Below are positions 1 to 5,585 of a stretch of 5,716 nucleotides of DNA, piece by piece; position 1 is the stretch's first letter; each line of letters begins with the position of its first letter. The stretch is from Desulfobacterales bacterium (lineage in GTDB: Bacteria > Desulfobacterota > Desulfobacteria > Desulfobacterales > UBA5852). Below the pieces are notes generated by a model, which was given only the letters and a program-made list of their open reading frames with translations, did no database searches and was not told where the DNA came from. A program made the position numbers and the translations under genes. The DNA is taken from positions 1 through 5,716 of the forward strand of contig JASJBQ010000305.1 in assembly GCA_030066455.1 (NCBI GenBank), in the 5' to 3' direction.

Positions 1-10
1 AACGAACCCG

Positions 11-1327
11 ATGAACGCAAGCATACCGCACAGCTATTACCGCCAAAACGTTTTCGGGATTTCAGCGGTCGAATTTATCTGGGGCCTGGGGCTTCCCGTG
101 GTGGTCGAGTCGACCTTCCTGCAATTGTTCGTCAGGAGCCTGGGCGGCGGTGGGCTTGCGCTGGGGATGATCCCCGTCTTCTTTTTCATCGGGATTTCGA
201 TCTTCGCCCTGCTGGCGAGCTATCTGACCGAGGGCGTGGCCTTCAAGCGCCGGGCCGTCATCCTGCTGCACCTGATCTCCGGTTTTGCTTTGCTGATCTT
301 CGGCGGCCTGCTGATGGGAATGGGGCCCGGTCCGCATGTGCTCCCGGTTTTTTTTGTTTGCTATGCGGTGTTTTCGGGCTGCATCGGCATGAGTCTGCCG
401 GTTTGGTTGAACTATCTGGTCAAGATTTTTACCGAGGAGCAATCGGTGCCCGGTCTGGCCACCATGATGATCGCCCAGAATTCCGCCAAGCTTGTCAGCA
501 GCCTGGTAATCCTGAAGGTGGTGGAGCGCCATGCCTTCGAGATCGAGGCGGCAGCCGTCGTCTTTCTGGCCGTCGGCGGGCTTTTTTCGCTGGGTTCGCT
601 TTTTTTCCTCTTCACCCGCGAGGCGGCCGATACGACCAGCCACCCGGACGGACGCCCGCCCTTCGGGCTTTTCATGCACACCACGATCACCCACATGCGG
701 CGCAACCGCAATTTCCTGATCTTTCTGGGCAGCGACCTCGAGTTGCCCATCGTGGTGACGGTGATTTCCTTTTACGCCGCCTACGCCACCGAGTTCGGCG
801 GCATTGCCCCGGCCCTGGCCGCCGGCCTTTTCGTGGGGTTGATCTATGCCGGCGCCATCGCCGCCAACCTCGTTCTGGGATCCCTGGGCTGGCTGAGCCT
901 CAGGCACAAGACCATGGTTTCCAAGACCGGGGCCATCGCGGCCGTGCTGCTCTTGGGCCTGTGGAACGCCCCGATCAGTTTCTATCTGGCCAGCTTTCTG
1001 CTGGGGGCTTCCCGGGGCACGCGCATGATTGTCTTCGCACCGGCCGTTAAGAAAATCTCGGGCCTCGCGGACGCGACGCCCTATTTCGCGGTGGCCCCCG
1101 TACTGACCTTGCCGCTGGTGGCCGGCCTGCCGCTGGCCAGCGGGCTTTTCCTGGACCGCATGGCCGGGCTGGGGGCGGATGCCTATCGCCTCATCTTCCT
1201 GGCAACCGCCTTGATGCTGGGGTTGACCCTTTATTGTGCCTGGCGCACCGATTTCGCCCCCCGGACCGAATCGGCGCGGGCATTGATGTTTGATAAAGCA
1301 GGCGGGAAGGAAGACCCGTCGAGATGA
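11..1327 (+). CDS. Major facilitator superfamily (MFS) permease, substrate unknown
   Basis: A 438-residue polytopic membrane protein that probably moves a small solute across the inner membrane. Hydrophobic stretches repeat through its length (about residues 14-40, 47-72, 81-104, 109-137, 160-172, 180-202, 234-258, 265-292, 305-333, 355-380 and 392-411), which fits a 12-helix MFS fold. A hydrophilic, basic loop near 203-233 (THMRRNRN at 227-234) separates the two six-helix halves, and a basic segment (FKRR, 78-81) follows the second helix, as expected for a cytoplasmic loop. The length is normal for the family. No substrate-specific motif is recognisable. Start: the first ATG in the frame, but only ten bases precede it, no ribosome site is visible, and the frame stays open to the window edge, so a longer N-terminus cannot be excluded. 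It converges on the receiver-domain gene, with 90 bases between the two stops. The family call is firm; the function is unknown. Confidence 0.85.
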   Translation: MNASIPHSYYRQNVFGISAVEFIWGLGLPVVVESTFLQLFVRSLGGGGLALGMIPVFFFIGISIFALLASYLTEGVAFKRRAVILLHLISGFALLIFGGLLMGMGPGPHVLPVFFVCYAVFSGCIGMSLPVWLNYLVKIFTEEQSVPGLATMMIAQNSAKLVSSLVILKVVERHAFEIEAAAVVFLAVGGLFSLGSLFFLFTREAADTTSHPDGRPPFGLFMHTTITHMRRNRNFLIFLGSDLELPIVVTVISFYAAYATEFGGIAPALAAGLFVGLIYAGAIAANLVLGSLGWLSLRHKTMVSKTGAIAAVLLLGLWNAPISFYLASFLLGASRGTRMIVFAPAVKKISGLADATPYFAVAPVLTLPLVAGLPLASGLFLDRMAGLGADAYRLIFLATALMLGLTLYCAWRTDFAPRTESARALMFDKAGGKEDPSR

Positions 1328-1417
1328 TTTCAGGGGACAACGAACCGTCGAGGGCCGCCCCGCACCGGTCCGGGCCGTCATGCGGGCCCAACGCTATTAA
1401 GCGCAAAGGACGCGCCG

Positions 1418-1810
1418 TCAATGCGGTTTCAGGCCTTCGCGCGAGCGGGGCGCAGTTTCCAGCAGCGCCAGCAGGCGTTCCGCCTCCAGGATGCCGGCAC
1501 CGGGCGGCAATTGGGCCACTCCCCCCAAGCCGGCAGCAATATCGCGGAATGTTTCGCGCGGCAGACGACTGACAGCCGCCGTGCAAACCCGGGCATCGAT
1601 CGCAGCGATTTGCCGGATGAATTCGAAGTTGGTCAGGTAGCCCACATACTCATCCACCACCACCAGATCGGGGCACCAGTCGCTGATCTGTTTCAGCGCG
1701 CCAGCGCGTTCATGGGCCCATTCCAGCGCGACGCTGGCTTCGGCTTTCAACGCGCGCGCCAGTGTTTCCAGCGTCTTGCGTTTGTTGGTGACCAAGAGGA
1801 TGCGAGGCAT
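1418..1810 (-). CDS. Stand-alone degenerate response-regulator receiver domain protein
   Basis: A 130-residue protein with the alternating beta/alpha pattern of a CheY-like receiver and no output domain. Strand 1 (RILLVT, 3-8) and strand 3 (DLVVVDEY, 48-55) are clear. Asp53 sits at the end of strand 3, where the phospho-acceptor aspartate belongs. Other active-site positions look altered: the acidic pair normally after strand 1 is Thr8-Asn9, and the conserved Lys-Pro after strand 5 is replaced by LPPG (101-104). Ser81 is at the usual Thr/Ser position. It may be a pseudo-receiver that signals by protein contact without Mg-dependent phosphorylation (inference). Start: the frame opens back to 1969, but that 53-residue extension is Arg/Pro-rich and unlike protein, whereas ATG 1810 has a strong GGGAG ribosome site six bases upstream. 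No histidine kinase is adjacent. Confidence 0.72.
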   Translation of the reverse strand: MPRILLVTNKRKTLETLARALKAEASVALEWAHERAGALKQISDWCPDLVVVDEYVGYLTNFEFIRQIAAIDARVCTAAVSRLPRETFRDIAAGLGGVAQLPPGAGILEAERLLALLETAPRSREGLKPH

Positions 1811-1815
1811 CGAAT

Positions 1816-1824
1816 TCTCCCTCT
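1816..1824 (-). promoter_or_regulatory. Ribosome binding site deciding the receiver-protein start
   Basis: On the minus strand this reads AGAGGGAGA. The GGGAG core ends six bases before ATG 1810. It favours the short, receiver-only product over the longer frame beginning at 1969. Confidence 0.7.
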
Positions 1825-1854
1825 GAGTGCCTCGGTGTTGCCGCCGGTTTTTGG

Positions 1855-1958
1855 CGCTAGGCGGGGCACGGGATTTTACTCGGCGGTGACGTCGTCTCCG
1901 GGTGGCCGGCGGTCCGTGCGTGTCCTGTGGCCGGTTTCCCCAGGGGTAGCGCCTAGCG
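1855..1958. repeat. 9-bp perfect inverted repeat in the receiver-gene leader
   Basis: CGCTAGGCG at 1855-1863 and its exact complement CGCCTAGCG at 1950-1958 lie 86 bases apart, inside the predicted untranslated leader. In a minus-strand transcript they could pair and close a large GC-rich domain. The loop also contains smaller self-complementary stretches, such as the CCCCTGGGG type around 1938-1946. I recognise no known riboswitch. Chance pairing in GC-rich DNA remains possible. Confidence 0.35.
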
Positions 1959-1995
1959 TCATCCTGCATCGCCCCTCGTAAGTGAGTATATGCCC

Positions 1996-2025
1996 AAAAT
2001 AGATGAGGTCTCGTCGATTTGTCAA
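1996..2025 (-). promoter_or_regulatory. Predicted sigma70 promoter for the receiver gene
   Basis: On the minus strand a perfect -35 hexamer TTGACA (2020-2025) is followed after 18 bases by TATTTT (1996-2001) as -10. The local AT-rich pocket stands out from GC-rich surroundings. Transcription would start near 1989 and leave a leader of about 180 bases before ATG 1810. The 18-base spacer and the imperfect -10 lower certainty. Confidence 0.5.
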
Positions 2026-2187
2026 GTCAATTCTGGGTGTCGCCCGACCCGACGGATGGGGTCGCAGCGCAGCTCCGGTCTGCTTGGCGGCAGTCTTCAA
2101 CCCGTGCCGGAGCAACGGCCCGCAAGGAGACGGCAACGCCGGCGAAACCATGTGGCAGGCCACCGGTGCAGGTTCGGCAGGGGTGGT

Positions 2188-2667
2188 TCATCCCGCCAGT
2201 GTGGCGCGCATGCTTTTCAAATGGTCACCGCCGGAATGCAGAATAAGCATTTCCAGGATCTGCTGGGCGGAAACCTCCCCCCCGATCAGGTTCATCTGTC
2301 CTTTGCGATCGAGATCATCCTCGGTGAGCGAGGAGACGTATTTGATCAGGGATCGGCAATTGGTCTCGAGGATGGACAGCACTTCTTCCTTCGTGCACGC
2401 GGCATGCTCGCGGGCATGGTCGTTGCCCATTTGAATAACATCCTCCATCGACCATTCCGGCAGGGGATCACCACCGATGATCATTTTGGCCAGTTCGACG
2501 ACCCGGTAGTGGCCATCGCCCACGTGGCGGGCCACGACGCCTACGGACCAGTCCTCGGCTTCGCATTTTCGAACCCAGTCGGCATCCTGGCAGTCGCGAA
2601 CACAAGCCATCACCTCGCGGTTGAAGTCTTCGATTTGTTGAGCCAAGGCTTGGGCACGTGAAGTCAT
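2188..2667 (-). CDS. DinB / maleylpyruvate-isomerase-fold putative metalloprotein
   Basis: A 159-residue, all-helical, probably cytoplasmic protein. Its pattern matches the DinB/YfiT/MDMPI superfamily: an N-terminal helix, an E-D-W-S-V-G-V-V-A-R-H-V motif (38-49), a long middle helix, and a C-terminal L-H-S-G-G-D-H helix (143-149). His48, His144 and His149 are well placed to form the three-His metal site of the fold. Members of this fold act as thiol-dependent S-transferases or isomerases (bacillithiol- or mycothiol-linked in Gram-positives), or are stress-induced and uncharacterised; the substrate here cannot be told. Start: GTG 2676 and ATG 2673 are in frame, but the AAAGG ribosome site at 2676-2680 is eight bases from ATG 2667 and overlaps or abuts the others, so ATG 2667 is preferred. 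It stands alone, 153 bases after the SDR gene. Confidence 0.8.
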   Translation of the reverse strand: MTSRAQALAQQIEDFNREVMACVRDCQDADWVRKCEAEDWSVGVVARHVGDGHYRVVELAKMIIGGDPLPEWSMEDVIQMGNDHAREHAACTKEEVLSILETNCRSLIKYVSSLTEDDLDRKGQMNLIGGEVSAQQILEMLILHSGGDHLKSMRATLAG

Positions 2668-2673
2668 GGGCAT

Positions 2674-2680
2674 CACCTTT
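2674..2680 (-). promoter_or_regulatory. Ribosome binding site deciding the DinB-like start
   Basis: The minus strand reads AAAGGTG. The AAAGG part lies eight bases before ATG 2667. Using the upstream GTG 2676 or ATG 2673 would leave no workable spacing, so the protein probably begins MTSRAQAL. Confidence 0.65.
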
Positions 2681-2820
2681 CGACACTAGGGACGTTTTGG
2701 GTTGGGAAAGCACCAATCACCGGTGCCTGGATGGCAACGGTTTTCATGAAATCTAATATGGATTGATAAACATGATCTCAGAGACGGCAAGCATTTGGCG
2801 CGCGCCCGAAGAAAACATTT

Positions 2821-3807
2821 CTACAGCGGATCGAGGTTGGAGGGACGCCAGAACATCGGCATGGCTTCGCTGAAAGCGGCGGGCAGTCCATCGTCAATGC
2901 GAGGAAAGGTTAGATCCAACCCCAGAACGGATTTTGCCGTACCGGGCACGACCGGCAGGTTGAGATTCCAGATGGTTACGGCCCGATAGGGCCACGGGGT
3001 CGGGCGACCGATGGTTTTGAGCCCGCTCTCCACCAGACAGGCGCCCAACATCGCCAGCGACCGCGGCAGGTGGGTGACGCGCAGGCGCGGATAGCAGCGC
3101 TGTGCGGTCTGGAAAAAGGTTTTCCATGTGCAGGGTTGCTCATCGCCAAGGACGTAGGCACCGCAGAGGTCCGAATGCGCGGCTTCGATCAGTGCCCGTG
3201 CGGCATCGCGAATATGCAGGTGGGCAAAATGATTCGTGCCGGGGCCCGGGAAAATGATGCGACCCCGTCGGATCTGGTCAAAAATGAGGCTGTAGGCCCC
3301 GTATATATGTGGCAGGCGCAGGGAAACGAAGCGTACGCCGGCGCGCCGGGCCATGTGGGCGAGCTTGGCTTCGGCCAGGTGTTTGGCTTTTCCATACGCG
3401 GATTGAGGAGCAGCCGCCGTCCGCTGGTCCACTGCCGATCGGCCACCGGGATACACCAGGAGGGTGCCGGCGTAGACAAAATGACGAACGCCCGCATCGA
3501 TAGCGGCCTGCATAACATGGATGGAACCTTTGACGATAGATGGGTAGAGCGCACGATAGCCATCGAATGATGCCTTGGCACCCAGGTGAATGACCGTGTC
3601 GACATCATGCAGCGCAGGCGCCAGGGTGCGGGGGATTTCGAGGTCCGCCACAGCGAATTCCACCTGCCGGCTTTTTAGAAATGCGCGCCGCATGGGGCGA
3701 CGTACCATCAGGCGGGGAAGATGGCCGGCCGAGGCCAGCTGATGGGCGACTTCAATGCCGATAAAACCGGTTGCTCCGGAAATCAGAACCTTACACATAG
3801 GTGGCAT
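2821..3807 (-). CDS. Extended SDR, NAD(P)-dependent epimerase/dehydratase family
   Basis: A soluble oxidoreductase of 328 residues with the extended short-chain-dehydrogenase layout. The nucleotide loop GATGFIG is at 11-17. An Asp at 55 (AVADLE) fits the adenine-ring contact, and VIHLGA (72-77) is the usual strand-4 motif. The catalytic set would be Thr115 (AGTLLVYPG region), Tyr138 and Lys142 (YGKAK). The loop after strand 2 is basic (VRRPMRR) and lacks the acidic residue typical of NAD users, so NADP(H) is more likely (inference). The C-terminal half is the variable substrate domain, so the substrate (sugar nucleotide, dihydroflavonol-like ketone, sterol-like) is not predictable. Start: ATG 3807 is chosen; ATG 3798 and TTG 3834 are alternatives and none has a good ribosome site. 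It is the last gene of the operon, 45 bases after the MerR-type regulator, so co-transcription is likely. Confidence 0.85.
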   Translation of the reverse strand: MPPMCKVLISGATGFIGIEVAHQLASAGHLPRLMVRRPMRRAFLKSRQVEFAVADLEIPRTLAPALHDVDTVIHLGAKASFDGYRALYPSIVKGSIHVMQAAIDAGVRHFVYAGTLLVYPGGRSAVDQRTAAAPQSAYGKAKHLAEAKLAHMARRAGVRFVSLRLPHIYGAYSLIFDQIRRGRIIFPGPGTNHFAHLHIRDAARALIEAAHSDLCGAYVLGDEQPCTWKTFFQTAQRCYPRLRVTHLPRSLAMLGACLVESGLKTIGRPTPWPYRAVTIWNLNLPVVPGTAKSVLGLDLTFPRIDDGLPAAFSEAMPMFWRPSNLDPL

Positions 3808-3852
3808 GATAAGGCTGGAACAATCCGTTGACAATCATTGGCGGGGCCGCGG

Positions 3853-4767
3853 TTAAAGGAATCGCTCGACCAGTTCATCGGACGAGACACAGAACGCGCC
3901 GCCAGCTTCCACGATGCTTTGCCGGTAGGCGCCGCTGGACGCACCTCCAACGACAAACGGACACCTGTTGGCGACCAGTTCGCCAAATCGCTTTAGATCA
4001 CTATCGACCGTCGGGTCGTCGAGGTGGCAGGTCAGACTCAAAGCAATCAATTGAACATCCATCGTTACGCCGGCCAGCGCGATTTCCTCCATCGGCAAAT
4101 CGGATCCCAGCGGTATGGGGTTCCAGCCGCAGTCCTGAGCGATAACGGCGACGGCCATAGCCCCCAAGGGGCAGTGCTGTCCAGCAGGAGCCGCTATCAG
4201 AATGCGGGGGGTAGGGGACCGTTGCTTCTGATTTCGCATCAAAACGCCGGATAGCCAGGCGGTGACGACCCCTGAGGCAAGGCGCTCATGGGCAATTCGC
4301 ATTTCGCCTCGTTTCCACCGGCTACCGACACCGGCCATGAAGGGCACGATGACATCTTCAATCACACGTTTGCGCTCGTAGTGACGCTCCGCACGGCAGA
4401 GCATGTGGTGAAGCGATGAATCGTTGAGATCGGTCACAGCCCGAAGGCAGTGACCAACCATATCGTCAATGGGCGGAGGCGGATCGATGATAATCGAATC
4501 CTCCCCTTCACTGTGGGCTGGGCCGGACAGGCCAGCGAGCGTCGCATCGTCAAGGCCAGCAATCTGCGAGATGCTGTGCCCGCTGGTGACTGCTTTCTTG
4601 AGCAGCACGAGACGATCTATATCCTCCTGAGAATACAGGCGCCGCCCACTGGCCGACCGGCTTGGTTTAACAGCCGTGTAGCGTTTTTCCCATGCCCGCA
4701 ATACATGAGCTGACAACCCGGTTGTCATACTTACGTATCCGATGGGAAATACAGTTACTGCAGGCAT
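3853..4767 (-). CDS. MerR-family regulator with C-terminal B12-binding-like domain (CarH/LitR architecture)
   Basis: A 304-residue DNA-binding regulator. Residues about 6-75 are a MerR winged helix with the family signature: VLRAWEKRY (22-30), then S-G-R-R-L-Y-S (40-46). A proline-rich acidic linker (about 84-102) leads to a four-helix cap domain (about 103-180) and a Rossmann-like B12-binding domain (about 187-304; PLGSDLP at 219-225). In CarH-type photoreceptors the cap carries W-x9-EH and the B12 domain an E/D-x-H-x-x-G motif whose His ligates cobalt. Here the cap reads W151...E161-R162. The ligand motif reads Q197-H198-C199-P200-L201-G202, so Cys is at the ligand position and His is one residue early. 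Length is normal for the family. Start: ATG 4767 has GGGGAG five bases upstream; TTG 4770 is too close. It may act as a repressor of its own operon. Family membership is clear; cobalamin dependence is doubtful. Confidence 0.9.
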   Translation of the reverse strand: MPAVTVFPIGYVSMTTGLSAHVLRAWEKRYTAVKPSRSASGRRLYSQEDIDRLVLLKKAVTSGHSISQIAGLDDATLAGLSGPAHSEGEDSIIIDPPPPIDDMVGHCLRAVTDLNDSSLHHMLCRAERHYERKRVIEDVIVPFMAGVGSRWKRGEMRIAHERLASGVVTAWLSGVLMRNQKQRSPTPRILIAAPAGQHCPLGAMAVAVIAQDCGWNPIPLGSDLPMEEIALAGVTMDVQLIALSLTCHLDDPTVDSDLKRFGELVANRCPFVVGGASSGAYRQSIVEAGGAFCVSSDELVERFL

Positions 4768-4772
4768 CAATT

Positions 4773-4778
4773 CTCCCC
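4773..4778 (-). promoter_or_regulatory. Ribosome binding site deciding the MerR-B12 start
   Basis: The minus strand reads GGGGAG, five bases before ATG 4767 and only two from the in-frame TTG 4770, which favours the ATG. Confidence 0.7.
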
Positions 4779-4808
4779 AATTTTATCTTTCGTTGGTTCA
4801 GATTGAGA

Positions 4809-4976
4809 CTAGCCCATACTGTCGACAAGGTTGGCAATAGCCCGCGCACAGGCATCGACGGAATCCTCGGGCCCGTCCAGATTGAGCACATGATTCTCCA
4901 AGTCCACATCTACGATGGTACAACCATGTTTTTCAACTGTTGTTTTGACCATGTTCAGAAAAATCGTATCGTCCAT
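4809..4976 (-). CDS. Small conserved-looking hypothetical protein, 55 residues
   Basis: I do not recognise this protein. It begins MDDTIFLNMVKTTVEKHG and is acidic. It reads as helix (about 4-17), beta hairpin (about 19-34, C-T-I-V-D-V-D-L then H-V-L-N-L-D-G) and a second amphipathic helix (38-53, V-D-A-C-A-R-A-I-A-N-L-V), a compact alpha-beta-beta-alpha layout with two cysteines (19 and 43). It fills the gap between the TPR gene (32 bases upstream) and the MerR-type gene (41 bases downstream), in the same direction. Amino-acid order is far more protein-like than any competing frame, including a plus-strand frame over the same DNA that carries little periodic structure. Start: ATG 4976 is the only standard start; an AAAAGGA element lies 13 bases upstream, rather far, so initiation may be weak or coupled. 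A partner or small regulator of the operon is possible (inference). Confidence 0.62.
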   Translation of the reverse strand: MDDTIFLNMVKTTVEKHGCTIVDVDLENHVLNLDGPEDSVDACARAIANLVDSMG

Positions 4977-5008
4977 AACGGCAATTGTATCCTTTTGCTG
5001 GAGAAATC

Positions 5009-5515
5009 TCAGCGTTTCAGTTCGCTTTCCATGATGGATTCGAGATGCATGTGCTGAGAGCGCCAGACATTGTTTTCATTGGCGAAAGTTTCAATGTTCT
5101 GCTGGGTCAGATGCGTGACCATGCGGATATCTTCGGCGGCGTGGTCGGTCTGCCCCATCTTGGTGTGCAGTGTGGCTCGGCTGTGGTAGGCCGCCCCGTA
5201 ATCGGGCTTCAATTCGATGGCCCGATCGAAATCCTCCAAAGCCCCGTTGTCATCACCCTCGACCTCACGGGCCAAACCGCGAAGGTGGTAAGCACGGGCG
5301 TATTCCGGATCTAGCTCCACAACCCGGTCGAAATCGGCAATCGCCGTTTTATGGTTGCCGGTCCGCATAAATGCGGCGCCCCGCGATACCAGCGCCAGCT
5401 TGTGCGACTGATCGAGACGAATCACTTCCGTAAGGTGGTCGATGCAGGTGCCATAGTCCTGCCCTACAAAAGCAGCCATTCCGTCGTTGAAATTGGTTTC
5501 GATATCGTTATTCAT
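5009..5515 (-). CDS. Tetratricopeptide-repeat (TPR) protein
   Basis: A 168-residue protein built almost wholly of about four 34-residue TPR units, at about 8-38, 39-72, 73-106 and 107-140. Repeats 2 and 3 are textbook (for example G-N-H-K-T-A-I-A-D-F-D-R-V-V-E-L-D-P-E-Y and G-A-L-E-D-F-D-R-A-I-E-L-K-P-D-Y); the first and last are more divergent. A polar, charged tail (141-168) follows. There is no signal peptide or membrane segment, so it is probably a cytoplasmic protein-protein scaffold; no catalytic domain is present. Start: ATG 5515 has a perfect GGAGG five bases upstream. An in-frame ATG at 5527 lies upstream of that site and is not preferred. It is the first gene of a four-gene operon with a strong promoter and palindrome directly upstream. 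Its partner is unknown. Confidence 0.88.
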   Translation of the reverse strand: MNNDIETNFNDGMAAFVGQDYGTCIDHLTEVIRLDQSHKLALVSRGAAFMRTGNHKTAIADFDRVVELDPEYARAYHLRGLAREVEGDDNGALEDFDRAIELKPDYGAAYHSRATLHTKMGQTDHAAEDIRMVTHLTQQNIETFANENNVWRSQHMHLESIMESELKR

Positions 5516-5520
5516 GTCAG

Positions 5521-5525
5521 CCTCC
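5521..5525 (-). promoter_or_regulatory. Strong ribosome binding site of the TPR gene
   Basis: The minus strand reads GGAGG with a five-base spacer to ATG 5515. This settles the start against the in-frame ATG at 5527. Confidence 0.8.
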
Positions 5526-5536
5526 ATACAGGTTGT

Positions 5537-5558
5537 TTGTCTAAAAAAACTTAGACAA
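5537..5558. promoter_or_regulatory. Perfect 8-6-8 palindrome, probable operator of the TPR-MerR-SDR operon
   Basis: TTGTCTAA (5537-5544) and TTAGACAA (5551-5558) are exact reverse complements around a six-base A-rich spacer. If one inserted base is allowed, the match continues outward (TTGT on the left, CAA on the right). Arm centres are 14 bases apart. It touches the -10 hexamer and covers the predicted transcription start, the position expected for a repressor site. Candidate ligands are the MerR-type regulator of this operon or an unlinked repressor. In RNA it would form a small hairpin, but the T-run lies in the loop and not after the stem, so it is not an intrinsic terminator. Confidence 0.65.
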
Positions 5559-5585
5559 CAATACGGCCATTCAAAAATTTGTCAA
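5558..5585 (-). promoter_or_regulatory. Near-consensus sigma70 promoter of the four-gene operon
   Basis: On the minus strand a perfect -35 TTGACA (5580-5585) is followed, after a 16-base spacer, by -10 TATTGT (5558-5563). Start of transcription is predicted near 5550, inside the palindrome, giving a leader of about 35 bases before ATG 5515. The local AT-richness contrasts with the flanks. No comparably strong promoter is seen between the downstream genes, which supports one transcript from 5550 through at least 2821. Confidence 0.7.

Larger units (their letters stand above)
1811..2187. other. Gene-free stretch: receiver-gene leader and promoter, plus DinB-gene 3' flank
   Basis: These 377 bases between the DinB-like gene and the receiver gene contain no convincing gene. 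Frames crossing them on both strands encode Arg/Pro/Gly-rich strings typical of GC-rich non-coding DNA. The left half (1811-1990) appears to be a long transcribed leader of the receiver gene, with an inverted repeat. A sigma70-like promoter is at 1996-2025. The right half (2026-2187) follows the DinB-like stop; I found no hairpin with a T-run there, so no intrinsic terminator can be assigned. Confidence 0.5.

Noticed and set aside
62..1381. Very long minus-strand open frame (439 codons) opposite the MFS gene
   Set aside because: Its Gln/His/Arg/Gly-rich composition is the usual antisense product of a GC-rich membrane-protein gene. The plus-strand MFS is clearly real.
1372..1389. Possible hairpin GGGCC / GGCCC between the convergent MFS and receiver genes
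   Set aside because: The stem is only five base pairs, and there is no T-run on either strand, so it is not supported as a terminator.
1324..1572. Plus-strand 82-codon frame whose ATG overlaps the MFS stop as ATGA
   Set aside because: The overlap looks like translational coupling, but the product is Pro/Arg/Gly-rich with no fold pattern and mostly lies antisense to the receiver gene. Treated as a shadow.
2161..2725. CACCGGTG palindrome at 2161-2168 and again at 2718-2725, flanking the DinB-like gene
   Set aside because: Eight-base GC-rich matches arise easily by chance, there is no target duplication or mobile-element gene, and the DinB gene shows no sign of transfer.
2797..2806. 10-bp palindrome GGCGCGCGCC just after the SDR stop
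   Set aside because: It has no loop or following T-run for a terminator and is a simple CG alternation; probably compositional.
4780..4785. TAAAAT as an internal -10 directly upstream of the MerR-type gene
   Set aside because: There is no -35 match at a suitable distance, and the start site would fall within the ribosome binding site.
4692..5057. Plus-strand 121-codon frame over the TPR/MerR junction
   Set aside because: It is antisense to the 55-residue gene, and overlaps the 3' end of the TPR gene and the 5' end of the MerR gene. The translation shows no family features, and the minus-strand genes fit the operon spacing better.
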